A stretch of DNA of 6,668 nucleotides from NCBI GenBank assembly GCA_038206355.1, contig JBBRAY010000096.1:1-6668 (forward strand). Direction: 5' to 3'. This document shows, piece after piece, positions 1-5,146 of the stretch (positions are counted from its first letter, which is position 1; each line of letters starts with the position of its first letter). A program made the translations under genes and the position numbers. The notes below the pieces were generated by a model, which was not told where the DNA came from, ran no database searches, and worked only from the letters and a program-made list of their open reading frames with translations. This DNA is from JAPLDB01 sp038206355. Lineage in GTDB: Bacteria; Bacteroidota; Bacteroidia; AKYH767-A; 2013-40CM-41-45.

Positions 1-40
1 TATAGTGGATAAAATAATTTTCAACAAATTAAAATCCTCT

Positions 41-106
41 AATATTATTGTTGAATGGAAATACTCATACCGCAATATTATTGTTGAATGGAAATACTCA
101 TACCGC
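41..106. repeat. Exact 33-bp tandem duplication at the 3' end of the zinc-ribbon gene
   Basis: The 33-bp unit starting AATATTATTGTTGAATGG occurs at 41-73 and again, without a mismatch, at 74-106; the next bases (AATG) begin like a third unit and then diverge. On the minus strand the unit covers the last codons of the small membrane protein (the segment CGMSISIQQ), its TAA stop, and the codon after it. The second copy therefore lies just past the stop in the same frame and carries its own in-frame TAA. Thirty-three is a multiple of three, so readthrough of the first stop would add the same tail once more. Replication slippage is the simplest origin. Confidence 0.95.
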
Positions 107-329
107 AATGTTTACAAATCGTGGCATCCGATTTAATAATCTCAGCACAATACGGACATTTTTTTGTTATTCCTTTTGTAACAACAGATGGAAGTAGTGC
201 AATTGCAATTACGAGTAACGGAACAATAGCACATAATAAAAACCAGATGATCGGATTGCGGCCTTTTGGTTTAGCGAGTACAGCTCCAACAATTCCTGCT
301 ACCACAATCAGAAGTATATATCTAATCAT
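78..329 (-). CDS. Small two-helix membrane protein with C-terminal zinc ribbon
   Basis: 83 aa. Two hydrophobic helices (about residues 4-19 and 27-47) are joined by a short basic loop (KPKGRN). A cytoplasmic-type tail follows with four cysteines as CPYC (58-61) and CKHC (72-75), a typical short treble-clef or zinc-ribbon spacing. The protein is probably an inner-membrane protein that holds one zinc ion; no substrate or partner can be read from it. The ATG at 327-329 lies 22 bp after the stop of the upstream SPFH gene on the same strand, so the two are probably one transcript, and this protein may work beside the SPFH scaffold. No clear Shine-Dalgarno site precedes the start, as is usual in Bacteroidota. 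The final 11 codons, including the stop, are duplicated directly downstream. Confidence 0.8.
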   Translation of the reverse strand: MIRYILLIVVAGIVGAVLAKPKGRNPIIWFLLCAIVPLLVIAIALLPSVVTKGITKKCPYCAEIIKSDATICKHCGMSISIQQ

Positions 330-351
330 TGCTTAAGTGTAGGATAGACGC

Positions 352-1203
352 TTATTTTTTCTGTAAGTCGCTTACACCAATAAAAGGTACAGCGCCATTA
401 CCCGTAACAGAAGGTAGTATTCCATTCCATTTTTCTATTGCTTTCAGGTTTGCTTCAATTTTTCTGAGCTCGATGAGATCAGGAGAAATATTCATTTTTT
501 GCAGTCGCAATGCCTCGGCTTCGGCAGTAGCCGCAGCAATGGTTTGCTCTGCTTCAATTTTAATTCTGTCGAGATCCCGCTTTGCCTTCAACGCAAGTTG
601 TTCGGCAGTTTGTTTCGCCTCAATGGCTTCCATGAATACTTTGGAAAAGCTGAAAGTGACAATAGAAACGGCATCAACAGCAATATTTGAAGCCATCAGT
701 TTTTCCGTAAGAGCTTCTTTCATTGCAGTACTTACAGCGGGCCTTTTTGTGATCAGCTCTTCTGCCGAATACTTTGCAGATACGGCTTTGGTTACTTCCA
801 ATATGGCCGGGTCAATGATTCGTTCTTTGAATTCGATACCAATAGTCTGATAAACAATATTTGCCTTATCGGGAATAATATGATAGTTAAGCGCGACCGA
901 TAAAGTGACGTCCTGCAGGTCAGATGATGCTGACGATGCATCGGTTTGTACCTTCTGAACTTTTACGTCCATCTTAATTACGTCCTGCATGATCGGTACC
1001 CTGAAATGTATGCCTTCATCCAATACCACGTCCTGTACAGCACCAAAATTCAGAACGATTCCTCTTTCGCCGGCACCAATCTGTACCCAAGGTTTGAACA
1101 TCATTATTACAAGGAACATGAGGAAAATAATTACCAGCGTTCTTGCCGGTCCTTTTTTCAATATATTTTGTATTGAATCAAAATTGATATCATTGTTTGT
1201 CAT
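352..1203 (-). CDS. Prohibitin-like SPFH/Band 7 membrane protein
   Basis: 283 aa. A short polar N-terminus is followed by one membrane helix (about 22-36), then a Band 7/SPFH domain (about 39-200) beginning with the hallmark GERGIVLNFG (45-54). Other prohibitin-like stretches are EGIHFRVPIMQDV (63-75), SSDLQDV (93-99), KYSAEELITKR (144-154) and FSFSKVFMEAIEAKQTAEQ (184-202). A charged, alanine-rich coiled coil (about 192-235) follows, ending in WNGILPSV (259-266), also a prohibitin trait. Family members form large ring-like membrane scaffolds that organise membrane microdomains or protect membrane proteases such as FtsH; that role here is inferred. The topology is probably N-in with the SPFH domain outside the cytoplasm. 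The ATG at 1201-1203 is preceded by an A-rich leader (AGAAAAGAAAA). The zinc-ribbon membrane gene follows 22 bp downstream. Confidence 0.9.
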   Translation of the reverse strand: MTNNDINFDSIQNILKKGPARTLVIIFLMFLVIMMFKPWVQIGAGERGIVLNFGAVQDVVLDEGIHFRVPIMQDVIKMDVKVQKVQTDASSASSDLQDVTLSVALNYHIIPDKANIVYQTIGIEFKERIIDPAILEVTKAVSAKYSAEELITKRPAVSTAMKEALTEKLMASNIAVDAVSIVTFSFSKVFMEAIEAKQTAEQLALKAKRDLDRIKIEAEQTIAAATAEAEALRLQKMNISPDLIELRKIEANLKAIEKWNGILPSVTGNGAVPFIGVSDLQKK

Positions 1204-1302
1204 AGTGTTTTCTTTTCTAAAAAGTTTAATTAATTAAGGGCGGTTATTCAGTAAATAAAATCTGATAAAGAGTTGAATGTCTCCTGAATCAAACTAATAA
1301 AT

Positions 1303-1323
1303 CAATACCCATTTATGGGATTG
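1303..1323. other. Short hairpin between the DinB and SPFH genes
   Basis: CAAT-A-CCCAT / TT / ATGGG-ATTG can fold as a nine-pair stem with one bulged A and a very tight loop. It lies 30-50 bp past the DinB stop on the minus strand and about 100 bp before the SPFH start. It could be a weak terminator for the DinB transcript, but the following minus-strand bases (ATTTATTAGTTTG) are not a clean U run. The rest of the 149-bp spacer holds only an AT-rich TTAATTAATTAA tract and an imperfect TAnnTTTG-like match (TTAGTTTG, minus strand, 1290-1297) with no matching -33 element. Confidence 0.3.
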
Positions 1324-1352
1324 CAGCAAGATACTATTTTTTCAAAACAGAC

Positions 1353-1820
1353 TCAATCTATCTTTCTGTATACCGTTCCGATATAATCTAAAAAATCGGG
1401 AACCAGACCTTGTTTACGGATGATGGTTTGCATTTGTGCCCGGTGATGAATGGAATGATAATTCAATTGAAGGGCGATGTCGCAAAGCTTTGCTTCCCAT
1501 TGACCGCCATCCTGGCCTGTAAAACGGACAATACTGTTTATTTCTTCTTCTGTTTTTTCTTCGATAAATTCAATCCAGCGTTGAAGTGATTTTCCCCACT
1601 GATCTTCCAGCTCTTCAAGTTTGTAAACAGGTTCCCACCAACTCATTTGCGGCGCATCTGGATTTTGATTAATTCTTGCCAGCCATTTCAACTGTGAATT
1701 GATGAGGTGACTGATGAATTTAATACACTGTTCTTTATCCGGAAGCTGCTTTACTTTTTCTATCAGTTTGCGGTTTGCGAAGTCGTTGTAATGGAAGGTG
1801 GAGAGGAGGTGAGATTTCAT
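1353..1820 (-). CDS. DinB-fold putative metal-dependent protein
   Basis: 155 aa from the ATG at 1818-1820. It has the size and four-helix-bundle pattern of DinB/YfiT-like proteins. The usual metal-binding histidine triad is visible: H38 in helix 2 (SHLINSQLKWL) and the HxxxH pair H122/H126 in YHSIHHRAQM, the most typical DinB motif. The C-terminus VPDFLDYIGTVYRK is also family-like. Members of this fold include DNA-damage-inducible proteins and metal-dependent thiol S-transferases; the actual reaction here is unknown. The frame is open 28 codons further upstream to 1904, but that extension (NTNFGFRISEFF...) is a translation of the intergenic heptamer repeat and DinB proteins do not have it, so the internal ATG is chosen. 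Spacing from amn (182 bp) suggests a separate transcription unit. Confidence 0.85.
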   Translation of the reverse strand: MKSHLLSTFHYNDFANRKLIEKVKQLPDKEQCIKFISHLINSQLKWLARINQNPDAPQMSWWEPVYKLEELEDQWGKSLQRWIEFIEEKTEEEINSIVRFTGQDGGQWEAKLCDIALQLNYHSIHHRAQMQTIIRKQGLVPDFLDYIGTVYRKID

Positions 1821-1857
1821 GGAATTGAAACTAAAATAATGAGTTGGGGTAAAAAAC

Positions 1858-1998
1858 TCCGAAATCCGAAATCCGAAATTTGTATTTATCAAAGCCTTGC
1901 GCACACTCCGGCCTTTAAAGGGAGAAAGAAGCCGGCATACAATTCTTATTCGTAATAATATTCCCGGTTTATTTCGTATTTCGAATTTTGTATTTCGT
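1858..1998. repeat. Composite intergenic repeat: heptamers flanking a GC-rich dyad
   Basis: The spacer between amn and the DinB gene has three TCCGAAA heptamers (1858-1878) on one side and TATTTCG, TATTTCG, AATTTTG, TATTTCG (1970-1997) on the other. CGAAATCCGAAAT (1860-1872) and ATTTCGTATTTCG (1971-1983) are inverted copies with one mismatch. The 14-mers at 1874-1887 (CGAAATTTGTATTT) and 1982-1995 (CGAATTTTGTATTT) are direct copies with one mismatch. Between them lie the palindrome CCTTTAAAGG (1912-1921) and paired CCGGC/GCCGG segments (1908-1912, 1931-1935). This GC-rich dyad could act as a 3' structure for the amn transcript. It resembles the short REP-like intergenic elements of Bacteroidota, but that is recollection, not a search. 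Confidence 0.6.
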
Positions 1999-2002
1999 GC
2001 TT

Positions 2003-2779
2003 TTAATTTTCAAATCTCAAATGCTTCACTGTCAACCCGTGATTGATCAATTCATTCAATGAATCAACGCCAATTTTTAAATGCTGGTCAACAAATTTTT
2101 CTGTGATCTGTTTATCACTTTCTGCCGTCTTAACTCCGGTGCTTAACATCGGCTGATCACTTACAAGAAGCAATGCTCCGGATGGAATTTTATTGGCAAA
2201 GCCAGCAATAAAAATCGAAGCTGTTTCCATGTCAATGGCCATGCAACGGGTTTTTCGGAGATAGGCTTTAAATTCCACGTCGTGTTCCCACACCCTTCTG
2301 TTGGTTGAATAAACCGTCCCTGTCCAGTAATCTTTATTGTGATTTCGGATTGTCGTACTCACTGCTTTCTGCAGATTAAATGCCGGCAACGCAGGAATCT
2401 CAGGTGGTAAATAATCATTACTGGTTCCTTCTCCACGGATGGCTGCAATCGGCAGTATCAAATCTCCGAGTTTATTCTTTTTTTTCAATCCTCCGCATTT
2501 ACCAAGAAAAAGGGCCGCTTTTGGCTGGACGGCACTGAGCAGATCCATAATGAGTGCTGCATTCGGACTTCCGATTCCGAAGTTGATAATTGTTATGCCT
2601 TTGAAGGTGGCATTGGGCATGGGTTTGTCGGCGCCTTTCACTTCTACGCCATTCCATTTTGCAAATAATTTTACATAGTGGCCGAAGTTGGTAAGCAGAA
2701 TGTACTTTCCGAAATCTTTAAGTTGTGTTCCGGTATATCTCGGTAACCAGTTGCTGACTATTTGTTTTTTTGTTATCAT
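2003..2779 (-). CDS. amn: AMP nucleosidase, short Bacteroidota form
   Basis: 258 aa. It belongs to the PNP/UDP phosphorylase superfamily and would hydrolyse AMP to adenine and ribose 5-phosphate in the cytoplasm, linking purine salvage to adenylate control. Visible motifs: FGIGSPNAALIMDLL (67-81), the GKCGGLKKK loop (93-101), RGEGTSNDYLPPEIPALPAF (115-134), the substrate-binding MAIDMETASIF (180-190) with M184/E185, and VSDQP (206-210) with D208 at the place of the family's catalytic acid. The length matches the catalytic domain only; the E. coli enzyme is much longer (about 480 aa) because of an extra N-terminal domain, so allosteric control may differ. The ATG at 2777-2779 follows the TTGA-repeat spacer shared with the divergent nuclease-fold gene. 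The specific assignment over other nucleoside phosphorylases rests on the RGEGTSNDYLPPE block. Confidence 0.88.
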   Translation of the reverse strand: MITKKQIVSNWLPRYTGTQLKDFGKYILLTNFGHYVKLFAKWNGVEVKGADKPMPNATFKGITIINFGIGSPNAALIMDLLSAVQPKAALFLGKCGGLKKKNKLGDLILPIAAIRGEGTSNDYLPPEIPALPAFNLQKAVSTTIRNHNKDYWTGTVYSTNRRVWEHDVEFKAYLRKTRCMAIDMETASIFIAGFANKIPSGALLLVSDQPMLSTGVKTAESDKQITEKFVDQHLKIGVDSLNELINHGLTVKHLRFEN

Positions 2780-2786
2780 TAATTTG

Positions 2787-2867
2787 TTGAGTAGTTGAAT
2801 AGTTGATTTGTTGAAGGTGTAACAGCCGCAGAGTTGAATAATTGATTAATTAAAACTATTCAATTGA
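2787..2867. repeat. TTGA motifs at 8-bp intervals in the divergent spacer
   Basis: TTGA occurs at 2787, 2795, 2803 and 2811, exactly 8 bp apart, then as another 8-bp pair at 2834 and 2842, and once more at 2864. The fullest octamer is TTGAATAG (2795-2802), which has an inverted copy CTATTCAA at 2856-2863. AGTTGAATA appears twice (2793-2801 and 2832-2840). The array fills most of the 128-bp spacer between amn (minus) and the nuclease-fold gene (plus), where promoters for both must lie. The only promoter-like match seen is TACCTTTT (2896-2903, plus), one base off TAnnTTTG and too close to the ATG to be convincing. The array may be a regulator-binding site or neutral slippage DNA. Confidence 0.6.
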
Positions 2868-2907
2868 AAATTCTTTTCTTTACCAATTACCGATTTACCT
2901 TTTAGCA

Positions 2908-3369
2908 ATGTTTCAGGAGTTGAATTTTCCTTCTTATAAATTTAGGCTGATGTCAAATCAGTCCGGACAAAGTTCTAAAATATTTGACATCATCCGAAGG
3001 AAATATGTAGCACTTACCCCTGAAGAATGGGTACGGCAACATTTGCTTCATTACTTTGTCGAAGAGAAAAAGATTCCCGCAAGTCTTATCGGTGTTGAAA
3101 AAGGTGTAAAGGTTCATGGTCTTGTAAGACGGACTGATGTGCTGGTTTATAATAAAGAATCGAAAAAAACAATTCTTGCTGAATGTAAAGCGCCATCTGT
3201 AAAGATTGACCAGCATGTTTTTGATCAGGCAGCACGGTATAACTTGTCTCTGGATGTAAAATATTTTGTGCTGACGAATGGACTGGAAACGTTTTGCTGC
3301 AGTATGAATCATGAATTGATGAAGTATGAATTCCTCAAAGAGATACCGGAATTTAATAACCTCGGATAA
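2908..3369 (+). CDS. Stand-alone HsdR-N-type PD-(D/E)XK nuclease-fold protein
   Basis: 153 aa. It matches the N-terminal endonuclease domain of type I restriction R subunits, as a single-domain protein without helicase regions. The PD-(D/E)XK core is present: an acidic helix LTPEEWVRQHLLHYF (36-50), D77 in RRTDVLVY, E92-C-K94 in AECKAP, and Q107 in FDQAARYN. The expected catalytic residues are therefore intact. Proteins of this form starting with LNFPSYKFR are, from memory, widespread in Bacteroidota, which supports the ATG at 2908 over M15 (2950). No HsdM, HsdS or HsdR helicase gene is nearby, so it is not an ordinary restriction system; a DNA repair or nucleic-acid-processing role is possible but unproven. 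In relatives I recall it near holA and amn; amn is here as divergent neighbour, holA is not in view. Confidence 0.82.
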   Translation: MFQELNFPSYKFRLMSNQSGQSSKIFDIIRRKYVALTPEEWVRQHLLHYFVEEKKIPASLIGVEKGVKVHGLVRRTDVLVYNKESKKTILAECKAPSVKIDQHVFDQAARYNLSLDVKYFVLTNGLETFCCSMNHELMKYEFLKEIPEFNNLG

Positions 3370-3428
3370 ATTTTATCAATCTTTGCCAATAGTTTTTATT
3401 TGAAGAAATCTCAAGTTCAGCATCAACA

Positions 3429-3660
3429 TGAAGTACTTTAAACTAATTTTATTTCTGTTTTTCACGCTCAGTTCTTCAGGACAAAATGCAGGATGGGAGT
3501 GGGCACAAACGGTAGCGGGGGGTCTTTTGAATCAGGAAAAGCAATAGCGGCTGATGTATCCGGTAACATCGTTGTTGCTGGTTTATTCCGAGCTCCGCTG
3601 TTTATAATGGTTAGTGATACTTTGGTTGGATCAGGTTCGACTATTGATTTGTTTTGTGCA
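3429..3660 (+). pseudogene. Remnant of a secreted SBBP-repeat beta-propeller gene
   Basis: An ATG at 3429 opens a signal peptide (MKYFKLILFLFFTLSSSGQ) and the typical start of a mature SBBP protein, NAGWEWAQTVAGG; the frame then ends at a TAG about 40 codons in. The next reading frame continues the family pattern: GGSFESGKAIAADVSGNIVV, then a GLF...VGSGSTIDLF segment, where intact proteins would read DIFVAKYD and repeat many more times. The frames join at a run of six G (3517-3522); one more G would give AGGSFESGKAIAADV without a break. Homology stops at about 3657-3660, next to the stop of the opposing MORN gene. SBBP proteins are usually long, secreted and often carry a type IX secretion tail; all of that is missing. 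A 7/8 match to the -7 element (AATCTTTG, 3378-3385) may be the old promoter. Confidence 0.78.
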
Positions 3661-3666
3661 ATGAAT

Positions 3667-4386
3667 TTATCTCTTCACCGGAATCTCTTTGATAATATTC
3701 CCCTTATCGTAAATTACTTTTTTGACAAGTATTGAATCCTCAGCAAACTCAAGCCATTCACCTTGTTCATTATTTTTCTCGTAGTTGCCAATGCGTTTTA
3801 CCCTCCCTTTATCATTGTATTCACGCGCTTCTCCCTGTAGTACTCCGTTGTCATATGTGTATTCCAGAGTTGTAATTCCTTTGGCATTAAACCACTTTAC
3901 AACACCATCCCGTTGGCCGTTGTTCCAGCTTCCTTCTTCTTGCGGCTTACCGTCGTCGTAAAAAGTTTTCTTTCTGCCGTTCAGTATGCCATTGGTATAA
4001 TTCTCTATTGACTTTACACGCCCCATATTGCTCATTCCTGTCCGTGTCCCGTTAAGTTTGTCGTCTTTAAATGTTTCGTCGGAGAGCACCATTCCATTTG
4101 TTCCGAAAATAATATTGGCGCCGTTGACTTTTCCATCAGTGTATTCACTGATCTGTGACAACATTCCATTCCCGTTAGAATACAATCTCCACAAACCATC
4201 CCGCTTACCATTTACCAGAGTACCTTGCATGGTGATGTTTCGCTGGTTGTTGTAAACGGCAATATAATCTCTCTTTGAATCATTGGGATCAACCGTATGC
4301 AAGGTGTCGTCATTGTGATAGGTAACCTTTTGCGCTGATGCCTGCAATGCCAGCAATGTGATGATAATGGATAATATTTTTTTCAT
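3667..4386 (-). CDS. Secreted MORN-type repeat protein (upstream paralogue)
   Basis: 239 aa. A signal peptide (MKKILSIIITLLALQASA, cleavage probably before Q19) leads to a periplasmic or surface protein. After about 40 residues there are seven MORN-type units with a period near 24 residues, each of the form G-x-x-x-G-x-W/x-x-x-(F/Y)-x-x-x-G: for example GKRDGLWRLYSNG (60-72), GILNGRKKTFYDDG (133-146), GQRDGVVKWFNAKG (157-170) and GVLQGEAREYNDKG (181-194). Automated annotation often calls such proteins YwqK-family antitoxins, but nothing here supports a toxin-antitoxin role. The function is unknown; the repeats form an extended beta structure suited to binding. The gene is divergent from the GNAT gene. 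A second, similar protein is encoded at 5147-5911. Its stop lies about 7 bp from the breakpoint of the SBBP remnant. Confidence 0.85.
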   Translation of the reverse strand: MKKILSIIITLLALQASAQKVTYHNDDTLHTVDPNDSKRDYIAVYNNQRNITMQGTLVNGKRDGLWRLYSNGNGMLSQISEYTDGKVNGANIIFGTNGMVLSDETFKDDKLNGTRTGMSNMGRVKSIENYTNGILNGRKKTFYDDGKPQEEGSWNNGQRDGVVKWFNAKGITTLEYTYDNGVLQGEAREYNDKGRVKRIGNYEKNNEQGEWLEFAEDSILVKKVIYDKGNIIKEIPVKR

Positions 4387-4406
4387 GTTTTATTATTTTG
4401 GCGTTG

Positions 4407-4414
4407 CAAAATTA
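4407..4414 (-). promoter_or_regulatory. Candidate -7 element for the upstream MORN gene
   Basis: On the minus strand these bases read TAATTTTG, an exact match to the Bacteroidota -7 consensus TAnnTTTG, about 20 bp before the ATG at 4386, giving a very short leader. At the expected -33 distance there is ATG instead of TTG (4436-4438, spacer 21). The element sits in the small palindrome AAAATT-A-AATTTT (4408-4420). On the plus strand the same spacer has only a one-off match, CAGATTTG (4423-4430), which could serve the GNAT gene starting at 4472. Confidence 0.4.
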
Positions 4415-4471
4415 AATTTTCGCAGATTTGCTCTTCATAAAAAGTCAAGTGCTTCATCAAACATTAATCGT

Positions 4472-5008
4472 GTGAAAGTAAGAATTCGAATTGCATCCGT
4501 ATCAGATTCAGAAATCGTTGCCGGTATCGGCAGGATGACTTTTTATGAAACCTGGAAATCGGTGAATACAGAAGAGGATCTGCAACTATATATGAGCAGT
4601 TCATTTGATCCGGTAAAAATAAAGGAGGAAATTATAAATTCCGCGGTCTCGTCTTTCCTGCTCGCCTATGTCGACGAAGAGCTGGCGGGCTATGCAAAGC
4701 TCCGCAACGACAGAACGTATGAGCAGTTAGCAGGTACGCGGTCACTCGAACTGGAACGGATATACGTTTTGAAAAAATACCAGGATCATAAAGTAGGAAA
4801 AGCGCTCATGGACGAAAGCATCAGGCTGGCGAGGAATGGTAAGTACGTCTGGCTTTGGCTTGGAGTGAACGAGGAGAATCTGATGGCCATCAATTTTTAT
4901 AAACGGTATGGTTTTGAAGTTTTCGGAACCAAGAAATTCATCCTTGGCACTGCAATAGATGAAGATTTTTTAATGAAGAAGCCCATAACTAATGCTTCAG
5001 GAGAATAA
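4472..5008 (+). CDS. GNAT-family N-acetyltransferase, PaiA-like
   Basis: 178 aa from a GTG at 4472 (VKVRIRIASVSDSE). The order of motifs fits a complete GNAT fold: an N-terminal strand and helix with GRMTFYETW (20-28), SFLLAYVDEELAGYAKLR (61-78), LELERIYVLKKYQDHKVGKALM (92-113 region, acetyl-CoA pyrophosphate loop), YVWLWLGVNEENLMAINFYKRYGF (125-148 region), and FILGT...DFLMKK at the end. The F/Y-E-T-W motif and the NFYKRYGFEVFG ending recall PaiA-type polyamine acetyltransferases, but the substrate is not certain. In the Q/RxxGxG/A loop the first glycine is replaced: Q104-D-H-K-V-G109-K-A. The frame is open to an ATG at 4358, but that start would overlap the divergent MORN gene and add 38 residues unlike the family. 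GTG is therefore preferred, with no Shine-Dalgarno support. Confidence 0.82.
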   Translation: MKVRIRIASVSDSEIVAGIGRMTFYETWKSVNTEEDLQLYMSSSFDPVKIKEEIINSAVSSFLLAYVDEELAGYAKLRNDRTYEQLAGTRSLELERIYVLKKYQDHKVGKALMDESIRLARNGKYVWLWLGVNEENLMAINFYKRYGFEVFGTKKFILGTAIDEDFLMKKPITNASGE

Positions 5009-5063
5009 ATAAGTGTGGTCATAATAATTAACCATTTCCAAAAACATCAAATCAACTCTTATC

Positions 5064-5093
5064 TTCGCGCCATGTTATAGCTATCTACTTTTG
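5064..5093 (+). promoter_or_regulatory. Candidate promoter of the downstream MORN gene
   Basis: TACTTTTG at 5086-5093 matches the Bacteroidota -7 element TAnnTTTG exactly. The triplet at the expected -33 place is TTC (5064-5066) rather than TTG, with a 19-bp spacer. Transcription would start near 5100, giving a leader of roughly 45 bases before the ATG at 5147. A second, imperfect -7 match (TATCTTCG, 5060-5067) lies upstream. Apart from these elements and the adjoining inverted repeat, the 138-bp spacer after the GNAT gene shows no terminator with a U run. Confidence 0.5.
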
Positions 5094-5106
5094 CATTCCT
5101 GCAAAA
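5089..5106. repeat. Perfect inverted repeat over the -7 element and start site
   Basis: TTTTGCA (5089-5095) and TGCAAAA (5100-5106) are exact inverted copies around a TTCC loop. The left arm overlaps the -7 element TACTTTTG and the right arm covers the expected transcription start. The position suits an operator for a dimeric regulator, or a hairpin at the 5' end of the message. It is not followed by a U run, so it is a poor terminator. Confidence 0.5.
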
Positions 5107-5146
5107 ATGAACAGTACTGACTATCGTGAAACATAAATATATATTG

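Noticed and set aside
329..850. Plus-strand open frame of 173 codons opposite the SPFH gene
   Set aside because: It mirrors the coding strand of a clearly recognisable prohibitin-like gene and its translation is a low-complexity Ser/Ala/Phe sequence with no family pattern.
1821..1904. Longer N-terminus for the DinB-fold protein
   Set aside because: The extra 28 codons translate the intergenic heptamer repeat (NTNFGFRIS), are absent from the family pattern, and the ATG at 1818-1820 gives the normal DinB length.
2787..2867. CRISPR-like array
   Set aside because: The units are 8 bp with no spacers of uniform length, and no cas genes are present.
2908..3369. Part of a type I restriction-modification system
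   Set aside because: Only the nuclease domain is present, as a complete small protein, and no hsdM or hsdS gene is in the window.
4358..4471. Upstream ATG start for the GNAT gene
   Set aside because: It would overlap the start of the divergent MORN gene, run through that gene's candidate promoter, and add residues that do not look like a GNAT domain.
5107..5136. Nine-codon leader peptide (MNSTDYRET) before the downstream MORN gene
   Set aside because: It falls in the predicted leader but has no run of regulatory codons, no ribosome-binding site and no attenuator structure; chance is sufficient.
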